DNA of 64,000 nucleotides from Dendrobium chrysotoxum. Lineage: Eukaryota; Streptophyta; Magnoliopsida; Asparagales; Orchidaceae. Both the position numbers and the translations under genes were made by a program. The first letter of the stretch is position 1; each line of letters begins with the position of its first letter. The stretch is from contig CM034313.1 in the NCBI GenBank assembly GCA_019925795.1, forward strand, positions 25,656,932 to 25,720,931, written 5' to 3'. The notes beneath the pieces were generated by a model that was not told the origin of the DNA, searched no databases, and saw nothing but the letters and a program-made list of their open reading frames with translations. Below are positions 1 through 13,600 of the stretch, in pieces.

Positions 1-275
1 GTAGGGCAATAAGAGAAGAGGTAAGATGAGGGTGTAAAACATTCCTCACAGGGAATACATAAATGTCTGTGAGAGGAGGGGGTGTGTTGTAGAGATCATT
101 AAAATGTTGGATAATAAATTAAGTGGCATTACGGGGCACAGATGAAGACACAACAAGAGCACCAAAGATAGAAATCTTGCTCCAATTTTTTCTCTTAAAA
201 ATTTTTGAATAAAGAAACTTAAGACCATATTCATCATATTTGAGCCAATTAGTTATCTTTTCAACCACACAAGAG
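1..275. other. upstream intergenic DNA, no gene seen
   Basis: AT-rich sequence ahead of the SINE. Short reading frames on the minus strand have no recognisable domain and no codon-like composition. I see nothing further here. Confidence 0.5.
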
Positions 276-287
276 GTTGAAGTAGCA

Positions 288-415
288 TTTTTTTTTTGGG
301 ACATTTAGGCTAATTAAGACAAACTCATACACACAACACATACACAAAGACTCGAACCCAAAACCTCTTAGTTGGAAGCCTAAGCTCTCAACCAACAAGT
401 CAAGATGAGCTGTGT
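288..415 (-). mobile_element. tRNA-derived SINE with target-site duplication
   Basis: Read on the minus strand, this begins with a tRNA-like head. An A-box-like GTTGGTTGAGAGC is followed by a B box GGTTCGAGTC (plus coordinates 349-358), then a short unrelated body, then an A-run (T-run on plus at about 288-297). The flanks repeat: GTTGAAGTAGCATTT at 276-290 and GTTGAAGCAGCATTT at 416-430, one mismatch in 15. Pol III promoter boxes, an A tail and a TSD are the defining marks of a SINE. The family name is unknown to me. Confidence 0.75.
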
Positions 416-639
416 GTTGAAGCAGCATTTGATATTTTTATTAAAACGTTGCCAGGTGGCTGGATACGGCTTACGTGGAAATAGATCATGAACATCTGCA
501 GTCCAGACACAACAGCTAACCCGCCGAAGTTTTGCTTTGAGGGTGTCCTGACTTGCCGCGTTGGAGCAGTCAATTTCTGAGTGGGAAAAACGGGCTTGCA
601 TTACAATTTGTGACTGTAATTAGTTTCGGTTAGGAGTGG

Positions 640-896
640 ACCCCACACTGCCCCTTTTTTTTTTTCTGCTTTTTCTACTGGTACCCTTCTCTCTCAGTCT
701 CTCTCTCTCGAGTCTTACACACTGTCTCTGTTACTCCGGTAACCCTAAGCTTCCAGCCGCATCAACTGTTTTTTTACTGTAGATCTCGGAGCCAAATGTC
801 TGTTTCCTCTTTCTTAGCTGAGCGCTTCTAGCAGTTTTTTCATCTAAATGTTGGACGGGGTGATCTCGAGGATCTAATCCGTAACGGATCTCACTG
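640..896 (+). promoter_or_regulatory. pyrimidine-rich core promoter and first leader exon of the IQD gene
   Basis: A dense C/T tract (about 646-735, including repeated CTCTCT) resembles the plant Y-patch of TATA-less promoters. I see no convincing TATA box. Transcription probably starts inside or just after the tract. The leader exon appears to end at 896, where CTG is followed by the donor GTAAGC. Two short upstream ORFs lie in it: 796-831 (11 codons plus stop) and 848-877 (9 codons plus stop). The start site is inferred; no transcript was seen. Confidence 0.5.
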
Positions 897-1537
897 GTAA
901 GCTCAGATCTGGGAGCCTACATCCCTTATTTTCGTTTCAATTCTAACATTTACGGTTGGTTATTTTGCTTCAAACGGTGATAGAGCTGGATTTCTTTGGA
1001 TACATTGAGGTTTTGGCGGCGTATTTGAGCTTGCATGTGTGGATCCTACTTTAGTAAAGCCCATTTTAGTTGATAATGAAGCTCGTTATGTTGAACAAAG
1101 ATTCTTGACTTCAAATACCAATGACATTACGGTTTTGAATTTTTGAATATCCTCGTGGAAATTTTATTACTGTTTGTGATGATCTAGCTTTTATTCCCTG
1201 TTCTATGAAAAGCAAAACCCGAAAAAAATTATTGTTTTGGTGTTCGCACCAATTTTTGAAGAACGTCATCAGTGTTTGTTAGCTATTCAGCATTTGGTAT
1301 TTTAAGCTTATAATTGCTGATTTGTGCTTAAAAAAAATTTACGCTCACTTTTGCATGAGAATGATAAATTTTTTGCTTCATCCCACATTTCTTTCGCACA
1401 TACAGCTAAAATGTATTCAGAAGGAAAAAACGGCTAGTAGTGGCTATTTATTTAGCACGAACAGAAGGAAAGAAAAAGTCAGCTACAGTCTGATGTTCAC
1501 CATTTGGTTCTTATGCTGTGGATCTGGATTGTTTTAG
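897..1537 (+). other. leader (5' UTR) intron of the IQD gene
   Basis: The donor GTAAGC at 897 and the acceptor TTTTAG ending at 1537 bracket a T-rich stretch of 641 bp. The second leader exon would be 1538-1585, which has no ATG before the start codon at 1586. The small reading frame at 1322-1537 is intronic and has no recognisable content. Confidence 0.5.
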
Positions 1538-1585
1538 GTTCAAGAATCCGAACAAAATTCATATTTAGGAATTGCTGTTTTGAAA

Positions 1586-1675
1586 ATGGGGAAATCTCCT
1601 GGGAAATGGATTAAGACTTTACTTTTTGGGAAGAAAACAGCTAGATCCAACTCATCAAAAGGAAGGGAGGCCTCG
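1586..1675 (+). CDS. IQD31: IQD coding exon 1 (residues 1-30)
   Basis: The ATG at 1586 opens MGKSPGKWIKTLLFGKK, the conserved N-terminus, and the exon ends in frame (phase 0) before the donor GTATGA at 1676. The start is favoured by the family motif and by the absence of any ATG in the preceding second leader exon. Confidence 0.92.
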
Positions 1676-4600
1676 GTATGAAATTCTGTTCTGATCTATT
1701 CACTTTCATAATGCATTCCATTGTCTTTCCTCTCTATTCAGCTCTATTCTCTTCATGTTTGTTCTGTCCATGTTCTTCTCATTCATTAGATAATTTCATT
1801 GAAATTGCTCTTAAGTTTTAATTGCTTGGTATTTACTTATATAAGGTGCCTTGTTTTTAATATTTGTTCTAAACAAAGATCCAAACATTAAAGCCAAATG
1901 GTTTGCCTTAGCTCTTGTTTTCATGTGATTATTGATACTTTCACTCTAAAAGAATAAAGTATAGTTTTATTAGTATTTCATGCTCCCACATGCCTCATGT
2001 GCTTGAAAGATTGTTGGAGGCATGATTGTGGCTCCATATTTAACCATGCATGCACGTAGCCAAGAAAATAAAAGCTAAGCCTGCTTCATGGGCGTTCACA
2101 CTTTGGAGAGGCCTTGAACACTATAATCTGTTGTGTGAGATGAAAACAATTTAGTCTTTCTAAAGTAGGGAAGAAATCCCCCTAAGGATTCAATTACTGA
2201 AGTCTATTATTAGATTCTATATAATATGAAGATCTTTCTAAGTTTACAAAGAATAAGAGTTTTTTTAGCATAATCTCTACATTTTATAGAGTTTTAGCCA
2301 ATATGTCAAAGCAAAGTGGGCATTGGGTTCAGAAGTTCCAACTCCTACTCTGTTTGGATGACTTTATCGATGGAGGTTTCATTGATGGCGAGCACTTTGG
2401 TGATGGGCTAACTACACTTTTCAGTAGACTGTGTTCTAAGGCATTAAAGGACAATTATACATTTAAAAACTCACAATACACGTGATGAGTGTGTAGCTCC
2501 CCTTCTTTTGGCACTTGTGAGAACTTTCTCTTGGTACCACTGATTGAGATTTAACAATTCTTATTACTTGTCAACAATGTTAAAAGTCTTGGCATAGGTA
2601 CTAGTCTACGTTGCTCATAGTAGATGTTGAACTACCTTTTTCCAAATATGTGATGATTGTCCTTTTCCTTGCACGCACCAATCTACTTGTCATAGGGTAG
2701 GCATTACTCTAGTTGAACCAATGCAATTGCTACATCCACTTGCGGATGTATAGTGGGGGCCTTCGAGGCACAGGCCTTCACTGGCCAATAAAAGCCCACT
2801 ATAGATAATAAAGGCCATATTAATTTATTTTTAAAGATATAGGAAAAAATATTGTTGTTGAGGATCTAAACTGAATCTCCAAGGTTTATAAGTTAACATT
2901 TTATCCATCTGGCATCAAAAAGCCAAATCATGCGTGTTGTTTACTGTTATTTTATTTAAGTTATAAGTATATATATATATATATATATGTTATAATTTAT
3001 TTTTGTATAACCAACTTTTAAATATTTTAAGTGAAATAAGTTAGTCATTTATGTGTAATGCAACTAATAGAATATAGAATATAAAATTTAAATTTCTTTT
3101 TAAGAAAATATTGATATTCTTAGAAGATTAAAATATTATTTTAATATGAACTATTGAATTGAAACTTAAAAGAAACCATCCGAAAAAAGATTAAGGCTTT
3201 GTTTAGACAGTTTTCTTACTGCTTTACTTTTCAGACTACAATCACAATATCTATTTCACCACTACTATCTCGTTGCTTTTAAAAAATTTTTGTGCTAGGT
3301 TTAAAAAAATTGTTTCTCCACAATAGCTTTATAACAACCTTTATGAAAAGCAGCAACCATTCCAAGTAGACCCTAAAAGTCTTTATTAAATAATCAATTC
3401 GTGCCTCCACTAATAAAAATTTTTGGCTTTGTCTATGGCTACATCCCTTTAGTTTTAAACTAACCCAACTTGAGGACTTTGTAACTCATCTATATTCTAT
3501 AAATGCTTCATTGGAGAGGTGTGTGTCCCCTCTCCCTGTCTATTACAAAAGCTACCTTCAATATGTGATCCCGCTTTCACTAACTTCAATTGACTCTCCA
3601 TAAAGGGTTTCTTTCATGAAGTTATTTCTTAATTCATGAAGTTGTGTTTATCTCTGTGTGCTTGTTTTTGTGTTTGTGCAAGTTGGAGGATTTTAAGCTT
3701 ACCTTAATGTTGTTTAAGGAAAGCCAATCACCTTCCTAGGCTAGATGAGGCTGTAATGTGTCATGTACATCCAATAGAGCTATAACAAAGGCATGCTTAC
3801 ATGAGGGTTTTTTTTCTTAAAGTTCATACAATGATGTGAACTTTGTCATTATTTGTGAGATGGGTGACTCAATGTATGCAGAGGAATCATTTAACTTATT
3901 AGGAAATTGAAATAGATGAATAAAAATATACCAAAAACGCGAATTCACAACATATTGTAATATATTGACATCAAATTATTGAATTCTAAATGCAAGAAGG
4001 CTAGGAAGCCAAAATAAGTCTTGCTTGAAATTTTCATTTTACTTATTATAACATTAATGTTGGATCCAAATTTGGCCGCGAACGATACCTGATCTTACTA
4101 CTAGATAAGCTCTATGAGTATGACCTAAAAACTTGTGAGAAAGGAGAGAGAATGAGTGAGAATGCAATCCACTAGTTCAAATATTTGTAATACAAGTACC
4201 AATGAGTGCCAAAGATGTCAAAAAGCAGCCAAAAATTAAAATATTCTTCTTCACTCTTTATTTATAGGGATCTAAGAGCTATATGAAAGGCTACATCAAA
4301 TAAAGAATGAATAAAAAATACATAACACGAGTGATGAAAATGATGAGTTTCTAATATAGTTGCTAGAAAGTGATGAAAAAGTAAATGCGAAAGTACTGAC
4401 TTGTTTATTATAGCTTGATAGTAGAATTAGTTGATGTGATACTGCTTTCTCCTTTACCCCTATAAGTAGCGGCTCAGGGGTTGGAGACCATTTACTCTTT
4501 GATTTCCCTAAGGAACATTGTTAGAATTAATATGGCTATCAGATAGTAATGAAAACATAAATGTCAAATTACTGTCATGTTTACTGTAGCTTCGACAGTA

Positions 4601-7600
4601 GAACTAATTGATGTGATACCATTTTCTCCTTTGCCCCTATAAATAGCAGCTCCACAATTGGAGACCTTTTACCCTTTGATTTCCCTATGGAACGTTGTTA
4701 GATATGTGGAGTGCTGTAAAATTCAGACTTATGAGTGCCATATAAATTAGTCTTGTGAGAGCCATAATAATGAAGCTTGGCAACTTAGCTCGAGTAGGTA
4801 TTAAGCACTCAAAGAAGGCGGCCTTTCGCCTAGGAAAGGTTGAGGTGCCAGAGGAAAAGGCAAGTGACCCTTTGGAAAATAAAGAGGCTGAAGTGGGAGG
4901 ATAGACTATTTAGGATTCTTCTAAATCTGACTCCTATTTGCAATAAGGTGGTTGTTGCCAAAAACACCAACGACAGTGGCCAAAAAGCCACATGCGCCTC
5001 TTGAGGACAAGGGGGCGGCCGCTCCCTCAGCAGCCAAAGCATCTAAGGTGCCTCCTTTAGTTAAGGGTATCACAATTGATAAGGAGGTGCTCAAGAAGAG
5101 GGCTGAGTAAAGCTCGTTGCCCTGTGCCATCAGCCGAAGTGTCGGGATAAGAGGTAGCAGTGGTGGCGTGAGTGGCGACAGTGGAGCGAGTTGCTAACTA
5201 CCTAACAAGTGAGAGCGTTGAGCTCCATGTTTTGTGGAGGTGCTACAATCAAGATTGCGTTGTTTACTCACAAACACTTGAAGAATACTTGACGACGCTT
5301 CTTGAAGAGGAGCTAGGGTTTGTCATTGATGAACTCATTTGGACAAACATGACAGCCCTCATGAGGGCTTATGATGCAGTTCTGCATTGCATTGAAGATG
5401 AGCATTCCACCAAACTTGATGGGGTACGGTTGAGGAACTTTAGATCATGCTCTCCAAGTGAGGAGCACTTTGTTGGAGGAAGGGTTGCAGAAGGAAGCAG
5501 TGTTCAAAGCGAAGGAGATCACTGAAGCTAAACTCGCCAAGGCATCTGCTAACTTTAAGGCAACTGAGGAGCAATACACCGCCTTCTTCAAGTCCCAAGA
5601 GTACAAGGATATCTTGGGTCGGAGATACAAGGATGAGATCGAGTAATTCCTACGAAAGCTCGTTTCAATGGGCGAGCTTGGTGCGAGATTCCAAGATCCG
5701 AAGTTCTTTGGGGAGGCCTTTGAGAACGAGAGAGTGATAGCATGACTGCAACAAGTGATTGAGTCGCACTCACAGTATATGTAATTGTTTACTTTGATGA
5801 AATATAAAGTTTTCCTCTTTCTCATTATGTATTGTTTATAATATATTTTACTGCTTTTTCTTCAATTGTTAAACACTACTTTTCTTGTATGAATAATGGA
5901 GTGTACTGGGGAACTCACCTATATATATGTAATTGTAAGGATTTTCCTAAATTGTTTCCTATGTTTTTACTACCCAATCCATGGGTGAATAATAAGTTTG
6001 GCGGTTGACTGAATAATCAACTAGTTAGCCTATGACATGCAACTTGGCATGGATTAGTTAATACTAATTTTTGAAAAAGATAAATTAACAACTCGACAGT
6101 TAAGTGAGTAATAGGCTAACTTTACCATTTAATTAGGAAAATTCTTCAATAAATCTTTTTAGGAAACTTGACAATAATTAAAGCATAACTAGTCCAACTT
6201 GAGCGCAGTATTGAGATAATTAAAACTCTTCATTCGGAGTAAATGTACCTAAATCATACCCAAACTCTATCTGAAGTCCATACCTAAGCTTGATGACTTA
6301 ATGGGTGAGCTCAGTAGAAGAGTGGAAGTATCTTGGTGTGTTTTCATGTTGAAAATTTTTTAATAAAATCTTCTATGTTTTGGACTCAGTAATAGCCATG
6401 GATTATTCTAAATGATTCTACTTGATAAAGGGAGATGGGTGAGTTCTTCTTAGCATTTTGTAGTCATCATAGACTGAATCTTGTCACCAATTGACTTTAG
6501 TATAGGAGCTTGATGCGAAGTTTCCTTAGGTGAGCCACACCTTATGCCAGATTTTAGTTTTCGTGTGGGTAACCACCTAGACTCGTTGGCTATAAGGGAC
6601 TTGTGTGCTACCCATTATGGATCTTATTGCAAAGGGGGGAGTCAGCCTGTTGAGCAATTCTCTATTTTGGGTTGAACTTGGCTTCGCCTTTAGTGGACCA
6701 AGCCTTACTCTAGTCCATGTGGTTTTCCAAGGGTAATCACCTAGACTTGCCAACTATAAGGACTCATTTGCTACTTGTTGTGGGTCTTATCATAAATGGG
6801 GAGTTGTTCTATAGGGCTTGGCGGATTGATGTGAGGACTTGGCCATGATTGTTGATATGTACCTCTGATTAATTAGTTATTCTTATTTTTGGTTAGCATT
6901 AAGAATTTTATTTGGCAGTCATATTGGTTGGCCTCTCTCTTTTCTCCTTCCATTCTTTTATTTTTTTTAAGGAAAGTTGGTTATGGAAATTAGGCACTAC
7001 TCACCAACATAACTTTATAAGGAATAACGAGGTGACATTGCTTAATAATCGCCCATCAGGGTTCAGGAGTTCGGCAAGTTGGTTCTTCTCTCTGGGTATT
7101 TGAGTTATTTTGAAATATTTTAATTTGTTGATTTCCACCTTCACTCTGAAAGGATGCTTTAGTGGCCTTTCATCCCTCACTTTGTACTTACTATTTATTT
7201 GATTTACCATCAATTATGAGTCAGAGTGTAATGTTAATAGAGTCACCCCAAGCCCTCTGGCAAGTCGCAAATTAGCAACTAGGGCTTCATACTCTTCTTG
7301 GTTATTTGTTACTTTGAATTCTATGCTGGCAGCTTGTGTGATGGCATTTCTTGTTGGGTTCCTTAGATCCATACCCGTGGTGACTCATTGCTCGTTCGAG
7401 GCATCATTGACATGAAAGGGTCCAATACTGCCACTGAGCCGTCGTTTCTTGCTCGTTAGCGAGTGCCAAGGCCTTGTTGGTTATCCTTGTCATGTAGGTG
7501 ATTTGAAACTCCCTTAGCTCTACTAATCATTTAAGTAGCCTTCTAGAATGATTGGGCTTGGTGAGTATTACTTTGAGGGGAGTCCTTGCCATTTGAGTTG

Positions 7601-10600
7601 AATTGAGTTTGCTTGGAAGTATGGTCACATGCACTTTACTAAGGTCGCTAGTGCCTATATAAGGTTTTTTCCACGATAGAGTACATTTGCTCAACTTTCT
7701 CAATGTTTTGCTTGCATAATATACTGGCTATTGTTTCTTCCCTTCTCTACTTGTATTAAACTGATGACATTCTTGCTCATCCCTAGCTATGGTGATAAAT
7801 TTTCACTTGGCCTTGGGCTTTGGAGTAGAGGTGGCGAGGAAAGAAGAAGCTTCAATTATTGGAAGGTGACCTCACACTCCTCAATCCAAATTTTATTTTG
7901 CATTTCCGAGCACTTTAAAGAATGGTGAGAACCTCTCACCTAGTTTGGAGATAAAGGGGTTGAGCCTAGCGACTCGACCAGTGAGTCGCTGCAATTCCTT
8001 TGCTATTCTTGATGAAGACATCTCCATGATCATCTTTATCTTGTCTGGGTTCACCTTGATTCCCTCTGGGTGAGAAGAAAACCTAGGTACTTGCTTGATC
8101 CTGCACCAAAGATACATTTTAGATGATTGAGTCTTATATTATACCTCTTGAGGGTGACAAATGTCTCCTTCAAGTCTTCTATGTTTTGGCTTGGCCACTT
8201 ACTTTTCACAAACCATTATCCACTTATACCTCTATATTGCCCCTCTTTTGAACTTGGAAGTCCCTATGCATCATTCTATGGCATGTTGCACCTGCATTTT
8301 CAAATTAAAGGATACGATCTTATAGCAATATAGGCCTTTTGTAGTAATGAAGGCAGTTTTCTCTTTGATGATATCCTAGGAAGACATCAAGGAAACACAT
8401 GACTGAGTACCCTACGGTCGAGTCAACTAGAAGATAAATAAGGGAAATGGGTAGTCCCTCGGGCTTGCCAAATTCAATTTAGTGAAGTCCACCCACATCT
8501 CTCACTTGCCTGTTACATTCTGCACCATAACCACATTGGAGATTCAGTCCTGGTATTGTACCTCTCTAATGAAATAGTCCTCCACTAGCTTCCGCTAGTT
8601 AGTCCTTAGCAAGTTGGCATCCACATGGGAGGGCAATATATTGACAATAAATAAGTTGACCCAGTAGCCTACCAGCTATAGATACACTGGGGAAAGCAGG
8701 TACCAAGGGTATAAATCGCTTATATGATTTGAAGACATTCTACTCATAAGGGAGTTCTCATACTTGTACGTTTTTATTAAAAGAAATTTCAAATGTAATA
8801 AAAACTATTTCCCCATTTTCATTTCTTTTGCCATTTCTGTATGAGCAAGTTCTAATACAAACAAGTTAATGACATAGAATTCACAATAAATTAATATAAC
8901 CCTCGAGGAACTAGCCCCTGCAAATAACCAATGCTTGGGGATTAATGCTATTTAAAAAATCCAACATCTTCTAAGGTGCTATTTCAAATTGAGCTATATT
9001 TAGAGAAATTATAAAATCACTCTCCATGATCAGCATGCGATAATTATTCTTGCAATACAAGAATCGAAATAAGTTGAAATATATTGATCAGAAGAATTAA
9101 TGAGAATGCTATTTTCTCCATCTCATCTTTTTTTAATTATAATAAGCAATCTAATTGAAAGCTTGACATAAATAAGTTAAATGAGCCACACTTACGTTTA
9201 TGTCTTCTTTGAAGTTTTTGGTGCTAAACCCTTAAGAAGAATGTTAATACTTATATGTGCATCTTAGGTTGGATTGATAACTTACAAATATAATATAACC
9301 ACCTAATTATATTTTAACTGATGCTTGATAAGCAAATTTTCATTTTTTTATATATAGAACTCTAGGACTTTCCAAAAATCGAAGACATTTTTTAACCGAG
9401 AATAGCTATATTTAAAATCAGATTCCATACGTTTATTAGCAAATGAGTAAGGCTCTTAAAAAATGAATAATTTGGAAAATAGTACTCATGAAATCGTAGG
9501 TGATTATTATAAGATGAGCACAATTACAAATCCATGAGCAAATAGGATTTTGTACCTTGCTTTACTAATTTAGAAAAATATATTATAAATTTAAACCAGA
9601 TTTTTGACTTTGATGCTGGAGCAACTGAAAAGAAAAAAAGTTTGAAAGTCATTGAAAGATAATTGATAAGATTTTAATTTTCTTATAAATTAATAAATCC
9701 ATGCCAAATCATTGATAAGATACTACAATAACAACAACAACAAACCTTTATCCCACTATGTGGGGTCCGCTGAATCCTTTTTCTCCATTGTGTCCAGTTA
9801 AGAGTCAAATTCTTATTTAAATCTAATAAAGAAAGGTCATTTCTAATATTATCTAACAAATTCTTTTTAGGTCGACCTCTACCTTTCTTAATATAAATAA
9901 GATCTAATACATTTATTTTCCAATAAAATAACTAAATTTCATTGATTGTTCATTTAGAAGGTATAGCCTGAAGGGCCTGAACTCTAGGAGCATATTTTTA
10001 AAATCATTTAGTGAGTAAAAAATGCTCAATAAAATTAATTCATCTCCTTTTTTTAACCTAAAATCAAAATCAATGATCTCATTAAGGCTGTATTAAAAGA
10101 GCAATTTAAAGTTTACCAGGATTGCTGTAATTAAAAGGAATCTCAAGGGGATGGTTTTAATAAAAGATTACAAAAAACAAATATTTTGATAAATTTTAAA
10201 CATGTTTTAAATAGCCATTCTAAAATTGAATAAGTGGATTTCGAAAATTTAAAAGCAATATATTAAAATGTATTGTTTGAAATTTATTCCAAATCAGCAT
10301 TAAGTTATCTTTCAAATTTATAACAAATCATGTATTAAGGGAGGTAAAAGTGGATATGAAGTGGTTTTACTGAAAAATCATATAAGCAGTTTTGGAATAA
10401 TATTAGTGCTTGCTAGGAATAAATTTCAAAAAATTAATCTTGATTAATTTTAGCAATAATCCTTTAAATATTAAAACGCTAAATAGAATCATACACTTAC
10501 CAGTTGGATGAATATAAATTTTCTATCTAGTTTATGCCCACTCAAAAGAGGATGAAAATATAAGTTGCCATTTAAATCAATCTCTGCTTTATTTTAGCTG

Positions 10601-13600
10601 TACAAAGGGCTAATTAAGGCTTATTTCAAATTTTAATATTAGACAAATCACATAAAGAAATTGCGAAGATGGCTTTATGTTAAAATTAAAATACAACCAT
10701 CTAAATTTTAATAGATTGAAGTTCTAGCCTAAGCCATTTAAATCAAATTTTAACAATACTATTTTGAATAAAATGTGTAAATGAACTTGCCATAAGAAAA
10801 TATGCGAGTATGGATTTTAAGCAAAACTCTATCCCAGTAAAAGAAAAACGTGAACAGAAATAATTATTTATATATTTATATATGTATATAAGAAGTTATA
10901 AATTTAAACCATCATATCTTAATCAATTTCCAAAATAAAAATCTAACTAATCACTCATAAAATTATATATTGATTCTCATCTAAACAATAATTTTGATAT
11001 AATGTGATAAAATCAAGTGTTTATTTTGACTGTATGAAATAATTACTTATTTAATTATATGATAAGAAGTGATTAGCACAAAAAAAATAAAACAAGAACA
11101 ACAAAAAGCCTTTATCCCACTATGTGGCTTCAGCTATGTATATCCTTTTTTTCCATTGTGTCCTATTAAAATTTAAGTTCACATTTAAATCTAATAAATG
11201 GTCTTTTTTAATATTTTCTAATTATATCTTTTAAGGTCTACCTCTACCTTTCTTAATATAAGCTTGATCTAATACATCTACTCTCCTAACCGGGTCATCA
11301 GAAGGCCGACATTTTATGTGACTAAACCATCTAAAGCGACTCTCTCTAATTTTATTTGTCACTGGAGCTACTCCAACCTTTTTGTGTATATGCTCGTTTT
11401 GTATTTTGTCTCTAAGTGTAAAGCCACTAATCCACTTAAGCATACTCATCTTTGCAACATTTAACTTAATTTTATACTTTTCTTTTAATTGCCAACATTC
11501 TGCGCCATAAAGCATTGTAGGTTTCATCATCATCTTATAAAATTTTCTCTTATGTTTGAGGGGGCACTTTTCTATCACACAACAGGCCCGATGCATTTCT
11601 CTACTTAAACCATTCAACTTGAATTCTACTAATAAGATCACCTAATGTCACAATCCTACCCTTAGATCTATTACTACTAAAATTGCACCTCATGTAGTCA
11701 GTTTTAGATCTACTCAAATGATAACTTTTAGACTCTAAGGTTAACCTCCATAATTCAAGTTTTTCATTAACACCCTCTCTAGTCTTATCAACAAGAAGAA
11801 TCTCATCAGCAAAAAATAAAATAATAAGTTGATAAAAAACTCTTCCCTTTTTCTTTTGTCCTCTATTTTGCACAATTTGGTCTTCGTTCCTTGGCATCAT
11901 TCCACGCTCACTACACTTAATGCAGATCTATACTTGCCGCTTAAAATGAACTACTCTCCCAGCTCAATGTGAATTTTGTCTTTTATTTCTGTTGACTAGG
12001 TTGACCTTGATGCATAGTTTTAGCAGTTATTCCTCTCAGAAAAACGTGTAGTGTTTAATATTAGCTTTTATTTCAAGTATATAACATATTAGACCAAACC
12101 TTAATGTTGCTAACTTAAAAGAGAAATTTTTTTGATTTATCATATAATATTAATCACGTTTGTATATTATGATTAGTTTAAGGTGAATCATGCGCGTTGT
12201 TTTAAAAATCATGTGGTTTAATTGTATTTATTATAGATAACTGATCATATAATATGTTAGTTCCAAATTTGAGTAATTATAATTAACGTAAATTAATTTT
12301 GCCAGTTTGATTGAGATGATCATGCTGATCATATAATATGATTAGTTTAAGTTTTGAATTATTTTAATAAATACAAATTGATTTAGCTGAAAGTATGCCA
12401 AAATAAGATTGGTTATACAATACAAAATTAAGATTATTTTTCATTACTTAACATATCTCTTGATCTTAACAAAATTACCCATATTTGATTTCAAATTAAA
12501 CTTGGTCGTATAGTACAATTTTAAGATAATATAATTTGGTTAGAACTTTGAGAATTTTTAGTTATGGGTGATCGTTTTGTATGATATGTGATCGTATAAT
12601 ATTAATAAGATGAACATTTTTTTTAATTTTTGTGTCTATTTATTTACGTCAATTCTTTGTGTTTTCTTGATATCTTGGCAACCTCAAACTTGAAAATATA
12701 ATAGTACAAGACTAAAGAAAAATAATTTTGACACATTTAGGATATTGAAGCATTGGTCTTGAAATCTCACGAGGTAATAGCTTGAATTGCTTTAATTATG
12801 GGCTTCCGTTGAGTCGTGTTTATGCTCCTGTGTATGATGTTGCACAAGGTGCTAATGAAAGAAGAGTGGACTAACTTCTAGAGCCGAAAATATGAAGATA
12901 GCTGCTGACATATAATTGACTAGGATAATAATCCAAATTAAATCTTTTGATTAGTCTTTCTGTTTTATGCGTGTGATAAATGTTGTGAAAGACAATGTAC
13001 ATATGATTTTTATGTGGAAATTATAATTTGAAAATGTGAAATTCAAAATTTTGAATTTTAAACTATGGAAATTCAAAATATTGGATATTGGGAATTTTTA
13101 ACATAGAAAATTCATGACATTGGGTTGGTTCTATAGTTGTTACCGTAGGCCGCTGAGATAACTTGCAACCACAAGGTTACTTTTTTTCCTTTCAGTGACA
13201 TTTGGTAATGTCAATATGGCTAGAAAGATGGGGAATTTCAATATTAGATTCAGCGGAATTACATAATTTTCATTAATGCAACCTTTTAAATATAATTTCA
13301 ATATAAACAAATGATAAGGCTCCTTTATTGTTACTTCTGTCTAATGGTTTTCAAGATCATTTTATTACTCTAGAAAAACCTTCATGCTCTTAAATATAAA
13401 TTTTTTGTTATTTTGAAGATTTATATATTACTATTTTATTTTTCATCTTGAAAGAAAACTGCAACTCAGAAAGGATTAGCTGTGGAAAAAGCACGCACTG
13501 TTTTGGATGTGGATTCCTCTGTGACTTCTGGACCGGTGTTTATCAGCACCAGCAGTTATGTGGTTAATTCCGAAATGGAGAACAAAACATCTGAAGGATT

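Noticed and set aside
349..410. Possible tRNA gene
   Set aside because: A and B boxes are present, but no cloverleaf or acceptor stem forms, and an A tail and TSD show a SINE.
5445..5825. Minus-strand 126-aa frame
   Set aside because: It is a shadow of the plus-strand coiled-coil gag-like remnant and has no domain.
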